Counted from the stretch's first letter, positions 7,639-17,070 are shown. The stretch is DNA of 28,888 nucleotides from a bacterium (GCA_021791345.1 JAJYWT010000172.1:1-28888); one strand, 5' to 3'. The notes: generated by a model from the sequence alone, not told the origin. Numbers and translations are program-made.

Positions 7639-8510
7639 TGGCACAGGCTCGCCAGCAGTCGATGCCAGCGGTCGCGCCGGTCCGGGTGGCGGGGAACGGG
7701 CTGGCTGACGACCTGCGGGCGATCCTGGTCGTGTGGAAACGGGAGCTGATCCGCTTTCTCCGCAACCGGCTGCGCATTGTGACCTCGCTGGCGCAGCCCA
7801 TCCTCTTCCTTTACATCCTGGGGACCGGACTGTCCCCCTTGATCAGCCAAACCGAGCACTTCAACTTCCGCACCTTCATGTTCCCGGGAGTTCTGGGGAT
7901 GACGATCCTGTTCACCTCGATCTTCTCGGCGATGTCGATCGTCTGGGATCGGGAGTTCGGTTTCCTGCGCGAGATGCTGGTCGCCCCGGTGCACCGCTGG
8001 ACGCTGGTCTTGGGGAAGTGCCTGGGCGGCGCCACCGTGGCCAGCATTCAGGGAGCGATCATCCTGGCTCTGGCCGGCACCGTCGGGGTTCCCTACAGCC
8101 CGGTCATGATCCTGACCCTGCTGGGCGAGATGCTGCTGACCTCCTTTGCGCTCACCGCCTTCGGGGTGATGCTGGCCGCCCGTATCTCCCAGGTGGAGTC
8201 CTTCCAGATGGTCACCCAGTTCTTCGTGTTGCCGATGTTCTTCCTGTCGGGCGCGATCTTCCCGCTCAGCGACCTGCCCGCCTGGCTGGCCGTGCTCAGC
8301 AAGATCGATCCCCTCTCCTACGCGGTCGCTCCCTTCCGGGAGGCGGTGTTCAGCCAGATCCAGCTTCCCCCACCCCTGGCCCGGACCCTCAACCCCGGCA
8401 TCAGCTGGGGGGCCTGGGTGCTGCCGGTGTGGTTTGAAGTCGCCATGATCATGGCTGCGGCGGTGGTCATGCTGGCAGCCGCCATGCGCCAGTTCAGCAA
8501 GCCGGACTGA
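7638..8510 (+). CDS. ABC-2 type exporter, permease subunit
   Basis: A 290-residue membrane protein starting at GTG 7638, which shares its first base with the TAG stop of the ATPase gene. After a cytoplasmic N-terminus (about 45 residues), six hydrophobic segments can be followed: near LAQPILFLYILGTG, FPGVLGMTILFTSIFSAM, IQGAIILALAGTVG, EMLLTSFALTAFGVML, FQMVTQFFVLPMFFLSGAIF and AMIMAAAVVMLAAAM. The sequence FLSGAIFPLSDLPAWL is the conserved ABC-2 motif of DrrB/NodJ-type permeases. An HD-domain gene begins two bases after the stop, so the operon has three genes. Confidence 0.92.
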   Translation: MAQARQQSMPAVAPVRVAGNGLADDLRAILVVWKRELIRFLRNRLRIVTSLAQPILFLYILGTGLSPLISQTEHFNFRTFMFPGVLGMTILFTSIFSAMSIVWDREFGFLREMLVAPVHRWTLVLGKCLGGATVASIQGAIILALAGTVGVPYSPVMILTLLGEMLLTSFALTAFGVMLAARISQVESFQMVTQFFVLPMFFLSGAIFPLSDLPAWLAVLSKIDPLSYAVAPFREAVFSQIQLPPPLARTLNPGISWGAWVLPVWFEVAMIMAAAVVMLAAAMRQFSKPD

Positions 8511-8512
8511 GA

Positions 8513-9943
8513 TTGGCGGCACCCCACCCGCCCGCGAGCGGGCCGGAGCGAGTTTACGATGCCGTCAACCTGCTCGCCGATCCCATCTACGAGTACTGTC
8601 AGATCACCAAGCAGCTGGGTGACGGCTCCAGCTCCGAGCAGGCCCTGCTGGATCACCCGTGGATGCAGCGCCAGCGCCGCATCCACCAGCTGCAGTCCGC
8701 CTGGTGGGTCTTCCACACCGCCGAGCACTCCCGCTTTCAGCATGCGGTCGGCGCGATGCATCTCTCGGGGCGGATCACAGAGCACCTGTATCCCAGCCTG
8801 CGCGAGAGCTTCCCCGACCTGCCCTCCGAGCCGCTGGTGGTCGAGACCATGCGGGTCGCCGGATTGCTCCATGACAGCGGCCACGGTCCCTTTGGACACT
8901 TCTTCGACAGCCAGGTTCTGGCTCGATTCGGCCTCGATCATGAGGACCTGGGGCGCGCCCTGGTGATGGGGCCGTTGCAGGACCTGATCGCCTCCCTGCG
9001 CCGGAGCCCCTCAGGCCGCTTCGGTGAGCACGAGCGGATCGACCCCAGATGGGTCGCGTTCGTGATGGCCCCGGCTCCCCTTCCCGGATTCGCCCCTCCG
9101 AGCTGGCTCGGCGCCCTGAAGGCGGTTCTCTGCGGGGCGGTCAGCACCGACAACCTGGACTACGTGCCCCGGGATGCCTACATGTGCGGGGTGGGGGTCG
9201 GCCCCGTGGATGTGGCCCGACTGCGCCACTACATGTTCATCAAGGACGGTTCGCTGGTGCTGCACCAGCACGGGGCTCCGGCGCTCGAGGGGTTCCTCGC
9301 CGCCCGGTTGTACATGTACAACCACATCTACTTTCACCGAACCGTGCGGCGGATCGACCTGCATCTTCGACCGGTGTTCGCGCGCACCTGCTGGAAGCTG
9401 CTGCCCCCGGGTAGTCCCCTGGAACACCTGGAGGAGTACCAACTTCTGACCGACTGGTCCCTGCTGGGCGAGGTCGAGCGGCTGCAGCGGCATCCGCGGA
9501 CCGCCGACGAGGCCGAGCTGGGCCGGGGCTGGGAGGCCGTCACCAGCCGCACGCTCCCGTGGCAGCTTGCCTATGAAGCGTTCCGGGAAGTCGGAGGCGA
9601 CGACGAGCCGGCGACGCTTCGGGACGCGGGCTTCCTCGAGGACCGGATCCGCGAAGAGCTGCCCACAGCGCTCTCTGAGGTTCCCCTGGAGGTGGACCTG
9701 GCCAGCACCTCCCCCAGGCCGGAGAACCCAGCGCGGGCCGGCGAGCAGCTGAACATCTTCGATCCCATCTCCGGCAAGGTGGAGGTCGAGGCCGCCCCTC
9801 AACTCCTGGCCCGGCTGCTCCCGGTGCGGACGGTGTGGATGCGGGTGTACACCCCCGACGGGAGCGCGCGAGAGGTCATCCGCCGCGCGGCGGCCGCCGC
9901 GGTCTCGAAGCTGGTCCCGGCGGCGGGGGAGAGCCCCCTCTAG
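8513..9943 (+). CDS. HD-domain phosphohydrolase (dNTPase/SAMHD1-like)
   Basis: A 476-residue protein started at TTG 8513, two bases after the permease stop; this keeps the conserved N-terminus (DPIYEYCQITKQLGD). Metal ligands of the HD fold are visible as H77 (HSRFQHAVG), H120-D121 (LLHDSGHGPFGH) and D213 (STDNLDYVPRD). Residues beyond 230 (LARLYMYNHIYFHRTVR) resemble the helical region of HD proteins related to dGTPases and SAMHD1. Such proteins remove triphosphate from dNTPs or act on other nucleotides. Genuine dNTPase activity is not proven by the motifs. The last four bases of the gene (CTAG) are shared with the convergent mrp gene. The join to an exporter operon is unexplained. Confidence 0.88.
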   Translation: MAAPHPPASGPERVYDAVNLLADPIYEYCQITKQLGDGSSSEQALLDHPWMQRQRRIHQLQSAWWVFHTAEHSRFQHAVGAMHLSGRITEHLYPSLRESFPDLPSEPLVVETMRVAGLLHDSGHGPFGHFFDSQVLARFGLDHEDLGRALVMGPLQDLIASLRRSPSGRFGEHERIDPRWVAFVMAPAPLPGFAPPSWLGALKAVLCGAVSTDNLDYVPRDAYMCGVGVGPVDVARLRHYMFIKDGSLVLHQHGAPALEGFLAARLYMYNHIYFHRTVRRIDLHLRPVFARTCWKLLPPGSPLEHLEEYQLLTDWSLLGEVERLQRHPRTADEAELGRGWEAVTSRTLPWQLAYEAFREVGGDDEPATLRDAGFLEDRIREELPTALSEVPLEVDLASTSPRPENPARAGEQLNIFDPISGKVEVEAAPQLLARLLPVRTVWMRVYTPDGSAREVIRRAAAAAVSKLVPAAGESPL

Positions 9944-11043
9944 CCCAGCCGGACGCGGGGGCCAGCAGGCATCACCGGGGCCGCCGCCGCCTCGAAGTTG
10001 ACCTGGCTGATCTGTCCCGCCAGCTGGGCCGCGACCTCCGCGAAGATCCTGGCCTGCGCCGACTCCGGTTGGGCGAGCACGAGGGGCAGCCCCGCACCTC
10101 CACCCACCCGCACCGCTGGATCGAGTGGGATCTCGCCCAGGAACGGGACCTGGCGGGCCGCGGCCAGCTGGCGCCCACCGCCGCGGCTGAACACATCGGT
10201 CATCTCTCCACAGTGGGGGCAGACGAACCCGCTCATGTTCTCGATCACCCCCAGGATGCCCACGCGGAGCTGCTCGAACATCGCGATCCCCCGTCCCACG
10301 TCGGCCAGGGAGACGTCCTGGGGGGTGGTGACGATGACCGCACCGGTGAGGGGTATGGATTGGGCAAGGGTCAGCTGGACGTCCCCGGTGCCGGGGGGAA
10401 GGTCGCAGATGAGATAGTCGAGCTCTCCCCAATTGACCTCGAACAGGAACTGGCGGAGTGCCCCCGCCAGCATCGGGCCCCTCCAGATGACCGGTTTGTC
10501 AGGGTCGATGATGGTCCCGATCGAGACCACCTCCAGGCCGTTCTTGGCGAGTGGGATCATCCTGCCGTCCTGGGCCGACGGGCGCTCCTCCAGCCCCAGC
10601 ATGATCGGGACGTTCGGCCCGTAGATGTCAGCGTCCAAGAGGCCCACACGCGCACCGCTTTGCAGGAGGGCAAAGGCCAGGTTGACCGCGACTGTGGTCT
10701 TGCCCACGCCACCCTTGCCGGCGGAGACCGCGACGATGTTCCGCACCCCGGGGATCTCCTGGCGTCCGGTCACACCGCGGGTGCGGCTGACATCCGCATC
10801 CCACTCCAGCTCGACTCGGTCCACTCCGTCGACGTGCCCCACCACCGCCGCCCGGATCTCGCCCTCGATCCGGTCCTTGAGCGGACAGGCCGGGGTGGTC
10901 AGGACCACTCGCAGCCGCACCGTCGTGCCGTCCAGGCGCAGGTTCTTGAGCATGCCCAGCTGCATCATCGGCCGGTGCAACTCCGGATCCTGCACCCTGG
11001 CCAGCGCATCCTCTACGGCCGCCAGCCGTTGGGAGTCATTCAT
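9940..11043 (-). CDS. mrp: Mrp/ApbC/NBP35-type iron-sulfur carrier ATPase
   Basis: A 367-residue protein. Residues 1-90 are a MIP18/DUF59 domain (TTPACPLKDRI contains its conserved Cys). Residues 100-360 are a deviant-Walker P-loop ATPase with AGKGGVGKTT at 108-117, DADIYGPN near 138, a DLPPGTGD switch near 214, and CPHC at 275-278 that would bind a bridging Fe-S cluster between two subunits. Mrp proteins receive and transfer [4Fe-4S] clusters to apoproteins in the cytoplasm. ATG 11043 starts the protein; the stop CTA/TAG overlaps the HD gene stop in a shared CTAG. It is divergent from a Fur-family regulator across 93 bases, a setting that may reflect iron-responsive control. Confidence 0.93.
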   Translation of the reverse strand: MNDSQRLAAVEDALARVQDPELHRPMMQLGMLKNLRLDGTTVRLRVVLTTPACPLKDRIEGEIRAAVVGHVDGVDRVELEWDADVSRTRGVTGRQEIPGVRNIVAVSAGKGGVGKTTVAVNLAFALLQSGARVGLLDADIYGPNVPIMLGLEERPSAQDGRMIPLAKNGLEVVSIGTIIDPDKPVIWRGPMLAGALRQFLFEVNWGELDYLICDLPPGTGDVQLTLAQSIPLTGAVIVTTPQDVSLADVGRGIAMFEQLRVGILGVIENMSGFVCPHCGEMTDVFSRGGGRQLAAARQVPFLGEIPLDPAVRVGGGAGLPLVLAQPESAQARIFAEVAAQLAGQISQVNFEAAAAPVMPAGPRVRLG

Positions 11044-11106
11044 CCACTACCCACTCCACTTTGATCATAGCCGGGAGCCCGCAGCCCCCCAGCCGCAATT
11101 GTTGCA

Positions 11107-11124
11107 ATAGCTGCCAACAGCTAT
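11107..11124. promoter_or_regulatory. Perfect inverted repeat between mrp and Fur-family gene (candidate Fur-family operator)
   Basis: ATAGCTG (11107-11113) and CAGCTAT (11118-11124) are exact inverted copies around CCAA. A shorter outer pair, TGTTG (11100-11104) and CAACA (11115-11119), overlaps it. The site lies 12 bases before the ATG of the Fur-family gene, in the divergent region shared with mrp. Fur-family repressors usually bind A/T-rich 7-1-7 palindromes near their own promoters. This site is richer in G/C than a classical Fur box, so its role is inferred from location. Confidence 0.4.
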
Positions 11125-11136
11125 CATCTTCTCACC

Positions 11137-11571
11137 ATGGACCGGCTCGAGATGCTGCGGGAGAAGGGCAAGCGGCTCACGCCCCAGCGGCGGCTGGTGT
11201 ACTCGGCACTGCTCGAGAGTCCGGGACACGCGACCGCCGACGAGCTCTGTGCCAGTATCTCTCACAAGGTCCCCGGCTTCCAACGCACCACCGTCTACCG
11301 CACCCTCGACCTCCTGGTGGAGATGGGTCTGGCGCGCCGGGTCCAGCTCGGCCACAGCAACGCCTACGAGGCGGTGCAGGTCGGAAACGAGTCTCACCAG
11401 CATCTCCTCTGCGATCTCTGCGGGGCCACCTTCGACGTCAGTGTGCCCGAGGTTCCCGACTGGGTGGACCGGATCTCCTCGCGGATCCATTTCCACGTCG
11501 AGCGTGTGGAGCTGGTCGGCCACGGGGTCTGTGAGCTCTGCCGCCACGGAGCCTCGGGGATGGCTGGGTAG
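11137..11571 (+). CDS. Fur-family transcriptional regulator (Fur/Zur/PerR type)
   Basis: A 144-residue metalloregulator. The winged helix covers residues 1-80, with the typical RLTPQRRLVYSALLE start and the recognition helix at QRTTVYRTLDLLVEMGL (49-65). The C-terminal dimerisation half carries regulatory His residues (SHQHLLC, HFH) and two structural zinc pairs, C92/C95 (CDLC) and C132/C135 (CELC). The protein binds DNA as a dimer when loaded with Fe, Zn or Mn, or senses peroxide. The sequence alone does not separate Fur, Zur and PerR. It is divergent from mrp, which makes iron or oxidative-stress sensing attractive. Confidence 0.9.
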   Translation: MDRLEMLREKGKRLTPQRRLVYSALLESPGHATADELCASISHKVPGFQRTTVYRTLDLLVEMGLARRVQLGHSNAYEAVQVGNESHQHLLCDLCGATFDVSVPEVPDWVDRISSRIHFHVERVELVGHGVCELCRHGASGMAG

Positions 11572-11590
11572 CGGGAGCGGACCGGGCCGG

Positions 11591-12103
11591 TCAGGGAGTG
11601 CGGTCGCCGAGGGCGTCAGTCGCTAACAACTGCTCCAAGAGCTCCTCGAGCTGCCGGTAGGCGGCTGTCCCGAGCTCGCGCTCCAGAGATCGCCGCCGCG
11701 CCCGTGCTCGGCGCGAGAGTTCCTCGGCCAGGGTGGTGCCGAGTTCGGTCGGCCAGACACCCTTGGCCCGGCGATCTCGGACCGACGTTCGGACCTCGAC
11801 CAGGTTCAGGCGCTCCAGATCGATCGCCAGCCGTCGAGCATTCATGGGGTCGGTACCCAGAACCCTGGCCAGGCCCCGCAGGGCCTGGCCAGGCTGGGCC
11901 ACCGCCGCTCTTAGCGCCGCCGCCTGCGGGGCGGTGACGCCAAGATCGGCGATCGCCCGTTCCCAGCTGGCGCGCAGGTGGCGGTGGGCCCGGCCCAGCC
12001 GGAACCCGACGTCCTGGCTCAGTGGCTGAAGCGCCGATCCGAACTCGGGTGCGCCCGCCGCCGGTGTCGAATCTGGACTGGTCCGGCGGCTAGGGCCGCT
12101 CAC
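11591..12103 (-). CDS. MarR-family transcriptional regulator, last gene of the aldolase operon
   Basis: A 170-residue protein with a flexible Pro/Ser-rich first 25 residues and then a MarR fold. The dimer helix is at 30-52, a DNA-binding helix-turn-helix at about 58-103 and a wing with the Asp-Arg feature at 107-118 (TSVRDRRAKGVWPT). A basic, Arg-rich helix follows near 130-140. Its ATG lies inside the 3-prime end of the preceding CMD-like gene (14-base overlap), so it is translated as part of the leftward operon that starts at 13165. A MarR-like palindrome sits inside the predicted promoter of that operon, which suggests autorepression. Confidence 0.85.
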   Translation of the reverse strand: MSGPSRRTSPDSTPAAGAPEFGSALQPLSQDVGFRLGRAHRHLRASWERAIADLGVTAPQAAALRAAVAQPGQALRGLARVLGTDPMNARRLAIDLERLNLVEVRTSVRDRRAKGVWPTELGTTLAEELSRRARARRRSLERELGTAAYRQLEELLEQLLATDALGDRTP

Positions 12104-12497
12104 CTGGCGATCCCGCCTCCTCCAGGAGCTCCGCGCAGATCTCGATCCCTAACGAGTAGGCCGGCATGCCAGCGGTGATCAGGGCCAGCTCCGCAGCTCC
12201 GGTCAGCTCTGCCAGCGTCGCTCCGGCGCGGAGCGCGGCCCGGGCATGCAGACGCGCCGGCGCGCCCCTTTGCAGGGCGACCAGCTGCGCGAAGTGGACT
12301 ATCTGACCCACCCTGCGTCCGAGTGGATTCTCCATGATCAGCGCCCGCCGGGTGGCCTCTACGGACGCCACCGCCGCCTCCCGGCCGGTGGCCCCAGCGA
12401 CCCTTAGCCGGGCCTCGATCGACTCGGGGACCCCTCCGGTGAGCTCGCGGTAGGAGTCGCGGATCGCTTCCAGCTCATCTCCCCCGGGAGCGGTCAT
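12090..12497 (-). CDS. Carboxymuconolactone decarboxylase (CMD)-family protein
   Basis: A 135-residue all-helical protein. The central part (RVGQIVHFAQLVALQRG, then HARAALRAGATLAELTGAAELA, then GMPAY) follows the CMD/AhpD domain pattern, with the usual early helices containing EAIRDSYRELTGGVPES. AhpD-type peroxidase relatives need a CxxC pair. Here the only Cys is near the C-terminus (EICAEL), so a thiol peroxidase role is unlikely and a decarboxylase or lactone-related role is more plausible. The start ATG overlaps the aldolase stop by four bases (ATGA) and the stop lies inside the MarR gene, so all three genes are coupled. Confidence 0.82.
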   Translation of the reverse strand: MTAPGGDELEAIRDSYRELTGGVPESIEARLRVAGATGREAAVASVEATRRALIMENPLGRRVGQIVHFAQLVALQRGAPARLHARAALRAGATLAELTGAAELALITAGMPAYSLGIEICAELLEEAGSPGERP

Positions 12498-13165
12498 GAC
12501 CGCACCCGGGCCATGGCGGTCCGGACGTCCTCCAGGGCCCCCGCGGGAAACTCCTCGGCACCGCCGACCTGCGTTGCCGCGAGTTCAGCCTCGGCCGCCT
12601 CCTCCAGCACCGTCACCAGGGCAGCCGCCGCCTGAGGGGTGCTGCCGAAGACCAGGACGCCATGGTTCCCGAGGAGCACGGCCTGCGTCGAGGGATGCTC
12701 CCGAATCGCCTCCACGATTCCGGCGACGGACCGCTCCGAACCGCGGGGCGCCCAGGGCACGACGGGCACCTCGGCGGCCTGGCCGAAGCGAAGAAGCGCC
12801 TCGTAGCGGCAGGGGAGGGGCCGGTTCGCCAGCGCGAAGGCGAGCAGGCTGGGCGAGTGGGTGTGGATGATCCCCCCCACCTCGGCGCGAGTGCGGTAGA
12901 CCTCTCCGTGCATCGCCACGATCTCGGCGTTGGTGGGATCGAGCGTTCCCTCCACGACCTTGCCGTCGAGCCGGAGCCTGGCCATGCGGTCGACGGTCAG
13001 CTCGCGGACCATGCCGTCCACGGTCAAGATCATCTCCTCTGACGAAAGACGCCCCGATAGGTTGGCGTGGCCGGTGTGGGACATGACCTGGTTTCGGAAG
13101 AGCGAGGCGGCCGCCTCCACGATCGCCTGTCGGACTTCCGGCGCTGTGCGTTGCTGATCAGCCAT
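12494..13165 (-). CDS. Class II aldolase/adducin-family protein
   Basis: A 223-residue protein with a very good ribosome binding site (AGGAGG, 13177-13172) seven bases from the ATG. Zinc ligands of the class II aldolase fold are visible as H101 and H103 in HTHSPS and H168 in GNHGV. The acidic residue expected in the active site is E81 in PTNAEIVAMHGEVYR. The motif SHTGHANLSGRLS near residue 29 is the phosphate- or substrate-binding loop. Members split or epimerise sugar phosphates or decarboxylate related hydroxy acids. In an operon with a CMD-like protein and a MarR regulator, a role in breakdown of an aromatic or branched oxo-acid is possible, but that is inference. Confidence 0.88.
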   Translation of the reverse strand: MADQQRTAPEVRQAIVEAAASLFRNQVMSHTGHANLSGRLSSEEMILTVDGMVRELTVDRMARLRLDGKVVEGTLDPTNAEIVAMHGEVYRTRAEVGGIIHTHSPSLLAFALANRPLPCRYEALLRFGQAAEVPVVPWAPRGSERSVAGIVEAIREHPSTQAVLLGNHGVLVFGSTPQAAAALVTVLEEAAEAELAATQVGGAEEFPAGALEDVRTAMARVRS

Positions 13166-13215
13166 GCGGCACCTCCTGGGTGGATCTGGCCGCAGGGCGG
13201 GTAGCCCGCGACCAC

Positions 13216-13244
13216 ATTGTAGCGATGACTACATTATGCGCCAA
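13216..13244 (-). promoter_or_regulatory. Sigma-70-like promoter with embedded MarR-type operator, upstream of aldolase operon
   Basis: On the minus strand a -35 element TTGGCG (13244-13239) and a -10 element TACAAT (13221-13216) are spaced by exactly 17 bases. Between and over them lies TGTAG-N6-CTACA (13218-13233 on the plus strand), a perfect 5-bp inverted repeat of the type bound by MarR dimers. Predicted transcription would start near 13209, giving a leader of about 44 bases with AGGAGG before the aldolase ATG. A repressor bound here would block RNA polymerase directly, and the operon itself encodes a MarR protein. Confidence 0.55.
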
Positions 13245-13367
13245 TCCCCGAATTCGACCGATAGCCATGATCAGGAGCCGATCTCAAGACACGCTTCGGC
13301 CGGCTCATGATTCGCGACGGGCGGCGCGGCGGCGGACCTGATCGCGGTCGGCGATGAGGAGCGATGC

Positions 13368-13709
13368 TCAATCCCTGAGGAGGGCGGCGAAGTCGGTCTC
13401 GCCAATCGCCCGGGCCAACTCCCGCCCCTGCAAATCGATCTCCATGGTGGCGTCGTAGACGAAGCTGTACACGTCCTGGAAGCTGAGCGGGGACAGGCCC
13501 CGCAGGAGCAGGCGCTCTCCCAGCTCTGGGTCGAGCTGCAACTGGAGATTGAGCTCGCGGGCCGCCAGCAGGAGGGATTCCAGGATCCGCACCTCGACGG
13601 TGAACTCGTCGATGAGCACCGGATCGCCGCCCCCCTCGACCAGTTGCGCCAGCCGTGACCGCAGGTCGGCGATCTCCTCCAGGTACTCCGACTGCTCGCT
13701 CTCTGCCAT
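13368..13709 (-). CDS. Small hypothetical protein
   Basis: A 113-residue protein I do not recognise. ATG 13709 is preferred over an upstream in-frame start because GGGGAGAG precedes it. The sequence is acidic and rich in Leu and Glu. Residues 5-40 (YLEEIADLRSRLAQLVEGG) and 45-70 (EVRILESLLLAARELNLQL) are amphipathic helices that could form a short coiled coil. The rest (LSFQDVYSFVYDATMEIDL) is mixed. There is no signal peptide, membrane segment or Cys. It lies on the same strand just downstream of the pyrophosphatase gene (46 bases after its stop), so it may share that transcript. The amino-acid composition looks like a real protein. Confidence 0.65.
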   Translation of the reverse strand: MAESEQSEYLEEIADLRSRLAQLVEGGGDPVLIDEFTVEVRILESLLLAARELNLQLQLDPELGERLLLRGLSPLSFQDVYSFVYDATMEIDLQGRELARAIGETDFAALLRD

Positions 13710-13755
13710 CAACTCTCCCCGCCGGGCGCGGCCAACCGGCCGCATCCTTTCCGCG

Positions 13756-15798
<2,043 letters not shown>

Positions 15799-15890
15799 GG
15801 GCGCGATGACCTCCCAGCCGCGCGGCAAGACTTCCTGAGAACTGTTGGGGCGGGCCTGATCGTGCCAGCGGTGGCGGCCCAAGCTGCCGG

Positions 15891-15896
15891 ATTATA
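15891..15896 (-). promoter_or_regulatory. Candidate -10 element for the pyrophosphatase gene
   Basis: The minus strand reads TATAAT at 15896-15891, an exact -10 consensus, in the gap upstream of hppA. This is rare in DNA this GC-rich. Transcription would begin near 15884, leaving a leader of about 86 bases. No good -35 hexamer is seen at the usual distance. Confidence 0.4.
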
Positions 15897-15972
15897 TCGG
15901 GGTGGACCCCGCAACCGCCATTTCTCCCGATCGACGCCGGGTACCGCCGCCGGCTGGCCGGGCGCCCGGCTG

Positions 15973-16752
15973 TTGAGCGCGCACAGCTGGATCGTGGCGA
16001 TCGGGGACGAGGTTCTGTCCGGTCACACCCTCGACACCAACTCCAACTGGCTCGCCGCTCAGCTCCGGGAGACCCCGTTTCCGGTGGCTCGGATCACGGT
16101 CGTGCCGGACGAGCCGATGGCGATCTCCGAGGTTGTGGGGGCGGCGGTGAGCCAGCGGGTGGCCCGGGTATTCTGCTGCGGAGGCTTGGGGCCGACCCCT
16201 GACGACCGCAGCATGGCGGCCCTCGCCGACACTCTCGGCCTGGAGCTGGTGGAAGATCCGGCGACCATGGCCCGCATCCGCCAGCGGGTGGCGCGGATGC
16301 ACGCCGAGGGCCGGGTGCCGGGTCCGGAACCCAACGAGGGCAACCGCAAGATGGCCCTGGTGCCCCGGGGGGCGCTGGTGCTGCGCAATCCCGTGGGGAT
16401 GGCGCCCCCAGTGGCGATTCCGCTACCTGACGGCAGCGAGCCGCGCTGGATTCTGGCCCTGCCCGGGGTCCCTCACGAGCTCCGAGCGATCGTCGAGCAG
16501 GAGGCCATTCCGACCTTCTGCGGCGGCGAGCGGGCGGTCACCTATCGAGAGGCGCACTTCCAGGGCGTGCCGGAGTCGCAGTTCTACCCGATCCTGACCC
16601 GACTCGGCGAGGAGTACCCGCAGGTGCACTTCGGCTCCTACCCGCAGAGGGTGCGCGGGAACCTCATCATCCGGGCCTGCTCGGCAGACCCGGATGCTCT
16701 GGACCTGGCGATGGCGGATCTGCTCGAGCACGCGCCGCGAGCAGATCCCTGA
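15973..16752 (+). CDS. CinA-like protein, MoCF (molybdopterin-binding fold) domain only
   Basis: A 259-residue protein. TTG 15973 gives an N-terminus (MSAHSWIVAIGDEVLSG) that aligns with the MoCF start of CinA proteins; GTG 15994 is an alternative, and the open frame further upstream is shadow of hppA. Visible motifs are DTNSNWLAAQL, GGLGPTPDD (70-78), PNEGNRKMALVP and LPGVPHEL, all typical of the CinA N-terminal domain (competence/damage-inducible protein, nucleotide-derivative pyrophosphatase in some members). The C-terminal nicotinamide-nucleotide amidase domain is absent. It stands divergent to hppA and abuts the next gene with stops joined as TGATCA. Confidence 0.85.
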   Translation: MSAHSWIVAIGDEVLSGHTLDTNSNWLAAQLRETPFPVARITVVPDEPMAISEVVGAAVSQRVARVFCCGGLGPTPDDRSMAALADTLGLELVEDPATMARIRQRVARMHAEGRVPGPEPNEGNRKMALVPRGALVLRNPVGMAPPVAIPLPDGSEPRWILALPGVPHELRAIVEQEAIPTFCGGERAVTYREAHFQGVPESQFYPILTRLGEEYPQVHFGSYPQRVRGNLIIRACSADPDALDLAMADLLEHAPRADP

Positions 16753-17070
16753 TCAGCGGGCTACCCGGTGGTTCTCGAAGCAGGCGCTGCAGTAGACGGG
16801 CCGATCGTACTTGGGCTCGAACGGCACCTGGGTCAGGGTGCCGCAGTCGGCACAGACGACCTCATGCATCTGCCGCGGGGGCCGCGGGCCCGAGGAGCCG
16901 TAACCTCCTGCCGAGCCCTGACGGGACGCCTTGGCCAGCTGCCGGCAGGGCTGGCAGCGGGTGGGCTGGTTGACCAAGCCCTTCGACTGATAAAACTGCT
17001 GTTCTCCGGCCGTAAAGATGAATTCCGACCCGCACTCCCGGCAGGTCAGGGTGACGTCGACGAGGCTCAA
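16753..17070 (-). CDS. Small zinc-ribbon (CxxC-x-CxxC) protein
   Basis: A 105-residue protein with two treble/zinc-ribbon units. The first uses CREC (near residue 10) and CQPC (near 40). After a Gly/Ser/Pro linker, the second uses CADC and CSAC near the C-terminus. Known relatives in Chloroflexota and neighbours begin with a short Met-Ser-hydrophobic-Val-Asp segment directly before the first ribbon, so TTG 17070 (then SLVDVTLTC) is preferred. A GGAGG lies nine bases ahead of it, whereas the ATG at 17079 has no spacing to that site. Function is unknown in the family; RNA or protein binding is usually supposed. Confidence 0.85.
   Translation of the reverse strand: MSLVDVTLTCRECGSEFIFTAGEQQFYQSKGLVNQPTRCQPCRQLAKASRQGSAGGYGSSGPRPPRQMHEVVCADCGTLTQVPFEPKYDRPVYCSACFENHRVAR

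Noticed and set aside
12090..12497. AhpD-type alkylhydroperoxidase
   Set aside because: The required CxxC pair is absent, so only the broader CMD family is assigned.
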